Source: Caldifarciminota bacterium UBA2202 (GTDB lineage: Bacteria > Hydrothermota > 32-111). From it: 6,643 bases of DNA. The notes beneath the pieces were generated by a model that saw only the letters and a program-made list of their open reading frames with translations, was not told where the DNA came from and did no database searches. The stretch covers positions 1 to 6,643 of the forward strand of contig DCUY01000106.1 of NCBI GenBank assembly GCA_002327905.1, given 5' to 3'. Below, piece by piece: positions 1 to 5,516 of the stretch (positions are counted from its first letter, which is position 1; each line of letters starts with the position of its first letter). Both the position numbers and the translations under genes were made by a program.

Positions 1-1
1 A

Positions 2-868
2 TATCGATTTATTCTATGCGGATCAAGCGCACGCAAGCTAAGAAGAGGACATGTAAATCTTTTGGGAGGAAGAGCATGGAGGTATCAAATGCTTCCTTTG
101 ACTTCCCGAGAGGTGGGAAGAATAGATCTGCTGAAAGCATTGAATCAGGGACTAATACCCTCTCATTATATGCAAAGCGGCGAAAATTCTCAGAGAAGTT
201 TGAATGCTTATGTGAATGATTATCTTCAGCAGGAAGTTTTCGCAGAGGGATTGACCCGAAATATACCGGCTTTTTCGAGGTTCTTCGAAGCATTCGGGTA
301 CGCCCATGGAGAGCTCACAAATTATGCCGATGTGGCAAGGGATTGCGGAGTGGATGCGAAGACAGTCAAGGAATATTACCAGATCCTTGTAGATACAATG
401 ATGGCTGTCAGAATAGAACCTTTCAAAAAACGACAATCAAGGCAGGTTATATCAAAGGCACCGAAGTATTATCTTTTTGATGTCGGAGTCGCAGGACACA
501 TTACCGGAAGAAAAATATCATATGAAAAAGGAAGCGAATTCGGAAAAGCTTTTGAGCATTTTATTCTAATGGAAATTGTGGCATACAGGGAATACAGCGG
601 AAAGAATTTCAAGATAAATTTTTGGAGGACAAAAAACGGGTTTGAAGTGGATTTTGTGCTGGCAGACGGGAAAATAGCAATTGAAGTAAAGAGCGCTTCA
701 CAAGTTGACTCGGGTGAGCTCAAGGGCATGAAAATATACATGGAGGCGCTGAAGCCCGCAAAAGCTATTGTTGTGTGCAATGAACAAAGAAAGAGAATAT
801 CGGATGAAATAGAGATTACTCCTTTAAATGAGTTTCTTGATTCACTCTGGGGCGGAAAGATAATTTGA
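2..868 (+). CDS. DUF4143-family AAA ATPase, C-terminal part (5' end outside window)
   Basis: The frame is open from base 2 to the stop at 866-868, giving 288 visible residues. The TTG at 62 is not the start: the 20 codons before it encode GSSARKLRR (visible residues 7-15) followed by LLGGRAWRY, the sensor-1 region and LxGR segment expected in AAA_14/DUF4143 ATPases. Walker A and B must lie left of the window. From about residue 70 comes DUF4143: a winged-helix-like stretch (YADVARDCGVDAKTVKEYY, 108-126), the K-PKYYLFDVG signature (152-162), then GFEVDFV (213-219) and IEVK (227-230), resembling a PD-(D/E)XK nuclease-like core. Family members are cytoplasmic ATPases of poorly known role, often on mobile or accessory DNA. 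I see no frameshift in the visible part. Family assignment is firm; function and substrate are unknown. Confidence 0.92.
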   Translation, partial: YRFILCGSSARKLRRGHVNLLGGRAWRYQMLPLTSREVGRIDLLKALNQGLIPSHYMQSGENSQRSLNAYVNDYLQQEVFAEGLTRNIPAFSRFFEAFGYAHGELTNYADVARDCGVDAKTVKEYYQILVDTMMAVRIEPFKKRQSRQVISKAPKYYLFDVGVAGHITGRKISYEKGSEFGKAFEHFILMEIVAYREYSGKNFKINFWRTKNGFEVDFVLADGKIAIEVKSASQVDSGELKGMKIYMEALKPAKAIVVCNEQRKRISDEIEITPLNEFLDSLWGGKII

Positions 869-880
869 CAATCTGAAAAT

Positions 881-910
881 CCGGGGACGGTGCGTGTAAA
901 TTTGTAAAGT
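881..910. repeat. CCGGGGACGGTGCG motif, possibly part of a dispersed repeat
   Basis: A GC-rich block (CCGGGGACGGTGCG, 881-894) followed by an AT-rich tail lies 12 bases after the stop of the DUF4143 gene. From memory, GGGGACGGT-type strings recur between genes in many genomes that carry REP-associated Y1 transposases. There is only one copy here, no partner inverted repeat and no transposase, so this is a resemblance only. Confidence 0.25.
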
Positions 911-918
911 CAGTTCAA

Positions 919-946
919 AAAGACGCCATGCGCCTGAGCCATGTGC
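919..946. repeat. Intergenic repeat AAAGACGCCATG, copy 1, with a local GCCATGnGC duplication
   Basis: AAAGACGCCATG at 919-930 recurs exactly at 6584-6595, and the next three bases match at two of three positions (CGC versus GGC). Within this copy GCCATGCGC (925-933) is followed four bases later by GCCATGTGC (938-946). Both copies lie in spacers just after a gene. An exact 12-mer pair is roughly what chance gives in a window this size, so the case rests on the location and the extended match. Confidence 0.35.
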
Positions 947-1040
947 TTTGAGCAACAGCAAGACAAAGAGTAAACTGGTATGCGGGTGAATAGTGTGCCG
1001 GTAAGAAGCAACGGAAAAAGAAACGGAAGAAGGAGAAATG

Positions 1041-1068
1041 TTGACAAAATGGATTGGAAGGGTAGAAT
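1041..1068 (+). promoter_or_regulatory. Sigma-70-type promoter of the TPR gene
   Basis: A perfect -35 hexamer TTGACA (1041-1046), a 16-nt spacer and TAGAAT (1063-1068, five of six to TATAAT) lie 19 nt before the ATG at 1088. The transcript would start near 1075, leaving a leader of little more than the ribosome binding site AAAGGAGG (1076-1083). The same arrangement at the same distances precedes the barrel gene at 4427, which makes a chance match unlikely. Confidence 0.72.
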
Positions 1069-1087
1069 TGTAAAAAAAGGAGGATGT

Positions 1088-1702
1088 ATGACCATAGAAG
1101 ATTTACAGATGCAGTTATTAAGTGCGATTCAAGATAATAACTTTGAGCGGATATGTTCAGTTGCCAAAAAATATAGTGAACAGGTTAGTCCTCCTCCGGG
1201 ATTTAATTATATTTCATCATACTTTGACGAAAAAACAACTATTAATGGAAAAGAATTCTTGATAACTAAGACTCAAGATACATTAGAGAATAAAAATCAA
1301 TGGTATGGCTCTATACTATATAACATTGGAAACGAATTAGCTCGGAATGGTAGTTTCCAACTGTCCATAGCTGTATACACTGAATCACTGAAAAATTACC
1401 CTCATCCATCGGCACTGAATAATATGGCTGCCTCCTACAAATATCTGAAAGACTATAAAAGTGCATGCGATTGCTACTATAATGCCATAAAAATTGACAA
1501 AGAGTACACTCAAGCTTATCTGAAACTATCTGTATTATCAGAGGCATATGGATATGTATATGAGAAATCATCATTGGATTATTTTAAAATATATATGCAA
1601 AGAACTGGTAATAATATAATTAAATCAAGAGAATACATTGATGGATTTCCAAAAGAGGAAGTTGAAGCTCTGGAACGGTTGATTTCAAGATTGAAAGAAT
1701 GA
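1088..1702 (+). CDS. Tetratricopeptide repeat (TPR) protein, 204 aa
   Basis: The ATG at 1088 is chosen because AAAGGAGG ends four bases upstream and a promoter fits it. An earlier in-frame ATG at 980 would add a basic, low-complexity stretch running through the promoter, so it is rejected. There is no signal peptide or membrane segment, so the protein is probably cytoplasmic. Residues 1-70 are unrecognised. Two TPR-like helical pairs follow: about 75-104 (ILYNIGNELARNGSF... SIAVYTESLKNYP) and 109-138 (ALNNMAASYKYLKDY... CYYNAIKID), with the alternating small and aromatic positions of the repeat; 143-172 may be a degenerate third. TPR proteins are protein-protein interaction scaffolds and the partner here cannot be read from the sequence. 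It stands alone with its own promoter; 219 nt separate it from the upstream gene. Its base composition is more AT-rich than the barrel genes. Confidence 0.85.
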   Translation: MTIEDLQMQLLSAIQDNNFERICSVAKKYSEQVSPPPGFNYISSYFDEKTTINGKEFLITKTQDTLENKNQWYGSILYNIGNELARNGSFQLSIAVYTESLKNYPHPSALNNMAASYKYLKDYKSACDCYYNAIKIDKEYTQAYLKLSVLSEAYGYVYEKSSLDYFKIYMQRTGNNIIKSREYIDGFPKEEVEALERLISRLKE

Positions 1703-1773
1703 GCGTTGGCTGAAATATCATGATTACTTAGAAGCAAAATACATAATAATGGTTTCATAAAAGGAGGAGCAAA

Positions 1774-1815
1774 ATGGATAATGATTCTGCAATATTACAC
1801 AGTAAAGGTCTTTGA
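1774..1815 (+). CDS. Possible 13-residue small ORF with strong ribosome binding site
   Basis: AAAAGGAGG (1759-1767) lies six bases before an ATG that opens MDNDSAILHSKGL and then stops. The ribosome binding site is as good as any in the window, yet the reading frame is tiny. It could be a real small peptide, a leader, or the start of a gene whose body was lost or shifted. An overlapping frame opens at the ATG at 1781 (46 residues, reading MILQYYTVKVFEDD at its start), but that ATG is about 13 bases from the ribosome binding site, further than usual. I recognise neither product. Confidence 0.3.
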   Translation: MDNDSAILHSKGL

Positions 1816-1940
1816 GGATGATTGTGCATCGTTCCTATCTTGTCTCCATCTTATTTCTTTTCCCAATAATGATTCTAATCAGAAAATTATCCATATAAAT
1901 GATTTACACCATATTATTTGATATAAACTAATATTCTCAC

Positions 1941-1968
1941 TTGAAACTTTTAGGGATTTTCATATAAT
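1941..1968 (+). promoter_or_regulatory. Near-consensus promoter of the AT-rich locus
   Basis: TTGAAA (1941-1946), a 16-nt spacer and a perfect TATAAT (1963-1968) lie 50 nt upstream of the ATG at 2019. The ribosome binding site AGGAGG (2002-2007) sits between. The region is very AT-rich, so chance -10 matches are common, but the paired hexamers at usable spacing and the position are convincing. Confidence 0.62.
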
Positions 1969-2018
1969 TAATCTAAAGTAAAAACCTTTTCAAAAATTTA
2001 TAGGAGGATATAATCGGA

Positions 2019-2375
2019 ATGAATATTTTGACAAAAAGCATTTACTTGAAAAATTTATTTGAACGTAACATTTCTTTGATTATGAATGATTTCGCCTCTT
2101 TATTTTTAAAATTACCCATTTCCGATTCTAAATCTTATTTTTCTTCTTTGGATAATCTTCTTTCAAAAAATAACGAAAAATTAAATAACGACGCGTTTAA
2201 TTTACTAATAGATACATTAAAAGAATATTTATTTAATTCACCCTTTAATGAACCCGAGAGAGCTGAACATGTGTTTGACAATTCTGCATTTGATAAATTG
2301 CAGTCCGATTATCGAAACGAATTGGACGAAATCTTATTAATAAAAACCGATGAACTTAACTTAAAGATTTTGTAA
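2019..2375 (+). CDS. Unrecognised 118-residue protein, or N-terminal fragment of a broken gene
   Basis: The ORF opens at an ATG preceded by AGGAGG (2002-2007) with an 11-nt spacing, a little long, and by a good promoter. I recognise no family. The protein has no signal peptide, is rich in Asn, Leu, Lys and Ser, and looks mainly helical and soluble; its C-terminal third is acidic. It is very AT-rich (15 of 60 bases are G or C at 2041-2100). It ends DELNLKIL and stop, while the frame of the next ORF reads LKDFVTTINNSQK across the same point; one extra base near 2364 would join them as DELNLKDFVTTINNSQK. It may therefore be the front of one gene with the ORF at 2399, but it lacks the FANT/GG motif expected of an AlbA_2 N-terminal half. 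An independent small protein is also possible. Confidence 0.55.
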   Translation: MNILTKSIYLKNLFERNISLIMNDFASLFLKLPISDSKSYFSSLDNLLSKNNEKLNNDAFNLLIDTLKEYLFNSPFNEPERAEHVFDNSAFDKLQSDYRNELDEILLIKTDELNLKIL

Positions 2376-2398
2376 CAACTATAAACAATTCTCAAAAA

Positions 2399-3382
2399 AT
2401 GTCTCCACCGGTTTATCTCTCAATCAATCAAGTAGAAATTAATAAAAAGCAAATACTACATATTTATGTTCCGATTGGTTCTCAAGTTCAAAAATGTAAA
2501 GACAAGATATTTGATCGAAACGAAGATGGAGATTTTGATATAACAAATAATCAAACATTAATTACGCAATTATACCTTAAAAAACAAACAACTTACTCTG
2601 AAGTAGAACTTGCAAGTCATGACTTTTATAAACACATATTTCCGCAAATAACAAAATTTTTAGGTTTTATACTGAATAATAAAGAGAAGCAAGAATTGAT
2701 AGAGAAAATATACACGATAATCGATACAAATGAAGACATAAAGAATGATTTCAAACACTATCTTGGGGAAAAGGAGTTGTTTAAAACGATAAAAGAGTCT
2801 GTTGAAACTTGCCAAAATATCTTATTAGTTATTGATAATGATAAGAAAGAACTTCCTGAGATTCAAAAAACATATTCAGATACGTGGGATAAGCTTGTTA
2901 AAATATTGAAAGTGAATTACTACATGAATGGGCAAGATAAAATATTTTCAATTATGCCTGACTTTGAAAATATAGATTACACTTTCATACAAGAAGGGAA
3001 AGACGAAGAGGATTATGATGCAAAATATACAGAAAAATATCATTTAGATGGAGTGAACGATGAGATAGAAAAGTCATTTAAATTATTAAAAGAACGTCTT
3101 ATACGTGAAAATAAAGAAGTGAAATTCAATTCTAGGAAATATTATATCGCGATAACAAATAATCGAAATATTGCATACATAAGAGCTCAAAAGAAAAAAT
3201 TAAAAATAGTAGTTATGCTATCTTACCATGAAGTAAAGATGAAAATTAAAAAGCACATCGTAAAAAAATTGTCGTCAGGAGTGCAAAATTTCTATGGTGA
3301 CAAATGCTCGGAAATAGAAATCAGTAGTGAAAAAAATATTAATGAGATAATAAATCTTTTAAAACCTCTAATTACAAAATAA
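2399..3382 (+). CDS. Schlafen AlbA_2 (C-terminal half) / DUF5655-like protein, probably 5'-truncated
   Basis: The ORF has 327 residues from ATG 2399, but no ribosome binding site precedes it, and the same frame is open back to 2360 (LKDFVTTINNSQK leading into MSPPVYL). Residues 1-64 match the end of a Schlafen AlbA_2 domain: the SPPVYL turn, strand ILHIYVPIGSQV (19-30), FDRNEDGDFDITNN (38-51) and LYLKKQ (58-63), as in bacterial proteins annotated ATP-binding or putative DNA-binding. The N-terminal half of that domain (EFK and FANTxGG motifs) is absent. A long middle region is unrecognised. About residues 225-325 resemble DUF5655: FKLLKERL, then SRKYYIAI, IAYIRAQKKKLKIVV and the closing SSEKNINEIINLLKPL. 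AlbA_2 proteins bind or cut nucleic acids and some occur in defence loci; DUF5655 has no secure function. It is AT-rich throughout (15 of 60 G or C at 2641-2700). A frameshifted, partly deleted gene is the likeliest reading. Confidence 0.72.
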   Translation: MSPPVYLSINQVEINKKQILHIYVPIGSQVQKCKDKIFDRNEDGDFDITNNQTLITQLYLKKQTTYSEVELASHDFYKHIFPQITKFLGFILNNKEKQELIEKIYTIIDTNEDIKNDFKHYLGEKELFKTIKESVETCQNILLVIDNDKKELPEIQKTYSDTWDKLVKILKVNYYMNGQDKIFSIMPDFENIDYTFIQEGKDEEDYDAKYTEKYHLDGVNDEIEKSFKLLKERLIRENKEVKFNSRKYYIAITNNRNIAYIRAQKKKLKIVVMLSYHEVKMKIKKHIVKKLSSGVQNFYGDKCSEIEISSEKNINEIINLLKPLITK

Positions 3383-3617
3383 TTGCATTATAATAATCTC
3401 ATCTTTACCAACAATCCTTTGGGGATTGCGATTAATGCAGGCAAGATACCCAAACATATGAATTTTACCTGGTGTACAAAACCTGTCTCTACTGAAATAG
3501 TGGGATTCTCTCTGTCACTTGAGGTGGCGGCGAAATTCTCTACAATCGGAAGGTGATAGGAGATAACATTGAAGAATCGATAGATAAAGCATAAAAAATA
3601 TGGAAAAAGGAGATGGG
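3383..3617. other. Intergenic region with a 57-codon open stretch and small hairpin
   Basis: Base composition rises immediately after the stop at 3382 (24 of 60 G or C at 3421-3480). The frame of the preceding gene stays open after its stop until 3554-3556, reading NPLGIAINAGKIPKH and later TKPVSTEIVGFSLSLEVAAK, but it has no start with a ribosome binding site. The hairpin CAATCC (3412-3417) with GGATTG (3423-3428) has no following T run, so it is not a convincing terminator. The antisense ORF at 3388-3654 has no clear ribosome binding site and I do not accept it as a gene. Confidence 0.4.
3569..3597 (+). promoter_or_regulatory. Weak candidate promoter for the membrane-protein gene
   Basis: TTGAAG (3569-3574) is followed 17 nt later by TAAAAA (3592-3597), which ends 20 nt before the ATG at 3618. 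The position mimics the clear promoters at 1041 and 4380, but the -10 element is poor. A promoter is needed somewhere here because the upstream locus is AT-rich and unrelated. Confidence 0.3.
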
Positions 3618-4337
3618 ATGGCAAAGAAAATAGCAGTATGGTTATTGGTAACATTCTTTATTATTAGGGGTTATTCTGTAGAAATTGACATTGAAAGCAA
3701 TACTTCCTGCCCGGAAAAAACTGATTCATTAAAAGCGGCAGAAACAGATGATTTGACAGCCTTGGAAATAATCTCGGATTCAGTAAATACAATTAATCAT
3801 CAGGAAGAGACTGACTCATTAACCGAAGCTGAATCAACACAACCGGAAATGCTGAGAAATGCAAGCCTAAATGGTGCGATGTATTCGTCCATAATATTTT
3901 TAGGATCGGCAATATTTTTTTACATGATTTCTTCAGAAAATGGAATGCCTCCGTTAGATTATTCTTCAGGTGGAGTGTTTAATGAGCCGGATAAGTTCAT
4001 TTTGCTGAATTGCTTTGTGCTACCTTCAATAATCACCGCAATTAGCTCAGTTATTTATTGGGGTTATACTGACAGCCACTTTACAGAAAAAATGAGGGAA
4101 AATTTTGAAATAGAAGAATACGAAGCACAAAAAAGCAATTATATTAAACAAGCAATGCTCGGATATTTATTCGGAATTTTACCAGGAGCCGTAACTGCTC
4201 TACTCTTATCCTTTCCAATAGTGGTTATCGTTACATTAAGTGAGGCGGTGAGGCAAGGATGCGCTCCAGCGATAATCAATTTGCGTCCATTTATTAATAA
4301 AAAGAACTTAAAAAAAGAAAAAATAGACATTTGGTAG
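3618..4337 (+). CDS. Unrecognised exported/membrane protein, 239 aa
   Basis: The start at 3618 is preferred over the in-frame ATG at 3600: AAGGAG (3607-3612) lies five bases before it, and MAKKIAVWLLVTFFIIRGYS then forms a normal signal peptide or first membrane helix. Residues 21-80 are acidic and Ser/Thr-rich, probably a disordered extracytoplasmic linker, with a loose internal duplication (EKTDSLKAAETDD at 33-45 and EETDSLTEAEST at 63-74). Three hydrophobic segments follow at about 88-104, 127-147 and 181-207, with a charged EMREN/FEIEEYEAQ-like loop between the last two and a basic tail (KKNLKKEK). I recognise no family. It precedes two outer-membrane barrel genes by 89 nt on the same strand, so an envelope role is plausible, but the barrel genes have their own promoter and the link is only proximity. 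Confidence 0.75.
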   Translation: MAKKIAVWLLVTFFIIRGYSVEIDIESNTSCPEKTDSLKAAETDDLTALEIISDSVNTINHQEETDSLTEAESTQPEMLRNASLNGAMYSSIIFLGSAIFFYMISSENGMPPLDYSSGGVFNEPDKFILLNCFVLPSIITAISSVIYWGYTDSHFTEKMRENFEIEEYEAQKSNYIKQAMLGYLFGILPGAVTALLLSFPIVVIVTLSEAVRQGCAPAIINLRPFINKKNLKKEKIDIW

Positions 4338-4379
4338 AATAAAGACAGGTGGCGGCGGGGGTGGAAAAATTGGAAAATG

Positions 4380-4407
4380 TTGACAAAAGAGATTTGATGG
4401 TTAGAAT
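4380..4407 (+). promoter_or_regulatory. Sigma-70-type promoter of the barrel-protein genes
   Basis: TTGACA (4380-4385), a 16-nt spacer and TAGAAT (4402-4407) lie 19 nt before the ATG at 4427, with the ribosome binding site AGGAGG at 4417-4422. The block from 4375 to 4429 matches 1036-1090 at 41 of 55 positions without gaps, including an identical AAATGTTGACAAAA. This promoter probably drives both barrel genes. Confidence 0.75.
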
Positions 4408-4426
4408 AGAGTAAACAGGAGGTGTA

Positions 4427-5452
4427 ATGGGAAAAAAATGGATGATAGCGGTTTTGCTTTTTCTGTTCTTAATGTGCATTCAACTCACAGCTGATTTTGC
4501 TGAAATTCTTACATATATTCACAGTCCGGCAGTAATGGGATTGGCGCCAAGCATTGTCTCTTTCAATACAGGGTCTCTCTCCGGCATCGAGAATCCTGCA
4601 TTGACAGGAATGAATCAGGCAACTACATTGTATTATCAGAACAGCCGCTGGATACCAATGGAATATTTTGATATTCATTTGCTATCAGTTGGTTCGCATT
4701 GGAGCAAGTTTTCCTTCTCTGTGACGGCATATAATTACGATGAAGGAGAGTGGGTATTGTATCGAACAGTAATGGGAAATTTATCTGTGCGTGTTTCAGA
4801 GAATCTTCTGATAGGCGCCAATATAAACTATTTCTATGAGTATTATAAGAGCATCTACCCTCTTCGTGAAAATGATGAAGAACGCTTCATGAATGGTGAT
4901 ATTGGAGCGCATTATACTAAGAAATTTATAGGAGAAAAATTCAATAGCGCTCTGATGCTGGGACTATCAGCCGACAATGTCAGAATAGGCGTAAATGACG
5001 ATAATTCCTACAAGGGAGGAGTCGCCTACAGGATTGAAGACGAGAAGAATACTATCCCGCTAATTGATGAAATGACTTTCTTCCTTGAAGATGCACAAAG
5101 ATATTTTGTATGGTTTGACTATGATTTATATTCAATGAATTACCTCACTCTGGGATGTGAAGTAAACGCGTTTGACGGATTCTTCTTTCGGGGCGGAGTA
5201 ACGAGGGGGCAGTACCCTAATGAATACAGAGATGAAGATGACACCCTCGCGCTATCCGGATGGTGTATTAATTACGGAGTGGGTTTTGAAACTGAATACA
5301 AAAGCGGATTGTTCAAGGAGTACCCTCTTTATATAAAGATAAACTTCAGCGGAATGCCCCGTCATTATTTGAGTGATTGGTGGCTTTACGAAGACGGATT
5401 TTGGGGCTATGGTCTTTCGTTTGAACTAAATACCGGGTTCGGCAACAAATAA
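4427..5452 (+). CDS. PorV/PorQ-like outer-membrane beta-barrel protein (first of two paralogues)
   Basis: The ATG at 4427 follows AGGAGG by four bases. The protein has 341 residues. Residues 1-22 are a signal peptide (MGKK, then a Leu/Phe-rich core ending LTA). The mature start carries YIHSPAVMGLAPSIV and IENPAL (54-59), corresponding to the small, Gly/Ala-rich N-terminal segment and NPAGL-type motif of PorV/PorQ and FadL-like proteins. The rest is a succession of alternating aromatic and polar strands with short charged turns, as in a barrel of about 14 strands, ending in a strand like GYGLSFELNTGF that could serve as the assembly signal. PorV in Bacteroidota works in type IX secretion, but many relatives outside that phylum have no known role, and no other type IX genes are visible here. 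The gene at 5517 is its paralogue. Family confidence is moderate; specific function is unknown. Confidence 0.8.
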   Translation: MGKKWMIAVLLFLFLMCIQLTADFAEILTYIHSPAVMGLAPSIVSFNTGSLSGIENPALTGMNQATTLYYQNSRWIPMEYFDIHLLSVGSHWSKFSFSVTAYNYDEGEWVLYRTVMGNLSVRVSENLLIGANINYFYEYYKSIYPLRENDEERFMNGDIGAHYTKKFIGEKFNSALMLGLSADNVRIGVNDDNSYKGGVAYRIEDEKNTIPLIDEMTFFLEDAQRYFVWFDYDLYSMNYLTLGCEVNAFDGFFFRGGVTRGQYPNEYRDEDDTLALSGWCINYGVGFETEYKSGLFKEYPLYIKINFSGMPRHYLSDWWLYEDGFWGYGLSFELNTGFGNK

Positions 5453-5516
5453 ATGGGAAAAACCGAGTCTGTGAATAAAAATGAGATTGAACCTAATTAG
5501 AAAAATAGGAGGAAGC
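5453..5516 (+). promoter_or_regulatory. Short spacer with ribosome binding site and degenerate leader of the second barrel gene
   Basis: AGGAGG (5507-5512), four bases before ATG 5517, fixes the start of the second barrel gene over the earlier in-frame ATG at 5481. The stretch TGAGATTGAACC to TTAGAA loosely resembles the leader at 4375-4429 but has lost TTGACA, so co-transcription from the upstream promoter is more likely. A 15-codon ORF (5453-5500, MGKTESVNKNEIEPN) begins immediately after the previous stop; it has no ribosome binding site and is probably fortuitous. Confidence 0.55.

Larger units (their letters stand above)
1703..2018. other. 316-nt AT-rich intergenic region with possible small ORFs and a promoter
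   Basis: This spacer becomes strongly AT-rich after about 1830. It holds a ribosome-binding-site-led 13-codon ORF (1774-1815), an overlapping 46-codon ORF in another frame (1781-1921), an overlapping hydrophobic 26-codon ORF (1818-1898), and near its right end a promoter and ribosome binding site for the ORF at 2019. I see no terminator hairpin with a T tract, no tRNA-like fold and no paired inverted repeats. It may be the scar of a lost gene at the left edge of an acquired segment. Confidence 0.5.

Noticed and set aside
62..64. TTG start giving a 268-residue DUF4143 protein
   Set aside because: The frame is open upstream to the window edge and encodes the conserved sensor-1 stretch GSSARKLRR, so the true start lies outside.
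980..1087. N-terminal extension of the TPR gene from the ATG at 980
   Set aside because: It would translate the promoter and ribosome binding site and adds a basic, low-complexity sequence; no ribosome binding site precedes 980.
1778..1876. ATAATGATTCT direct repeat at 1778-1788 and 1866-1876
   Set aside because: Eleven bases of AT-rich sequence repeating once is within chance; the flanks differ, so no target-site duplication is supported.
2360..2366. Programmed -1 frameshift at C-TTA-AAG joining the two AlbA_2-locus ORFs
   Set aside because: The heptamer lacks the XXX part of a slippery site, no stimulatory stem-loop is evident, and the joined product still misses half of AlbA_2; mutation is simpler.
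3522..3533. GGTGGCGGCG shared between the spacer near 3524 and the spacer near 4350
   Set aside because: A 10-base match is expected several times by chance in this length, and the flanks do not align.
3388..3654. Antisense 88-residue ORF with hydrophobic N-terminus
   Set aside because: No clear ribosome binding site on that strand; it overlaps the start region of the gene at 3618 and its hydrophobicity can arise from reading AT-rich DNA backwards.
5453..5500. 15-codon ORF MGKTESVNKNEIEPN directly after the first barrel gene
   Set aside because: No ribosome binding site and it overlaps the leader of the next gene; the shared ATGGGAAAAA with the start at 4427 is short enough to be chance.
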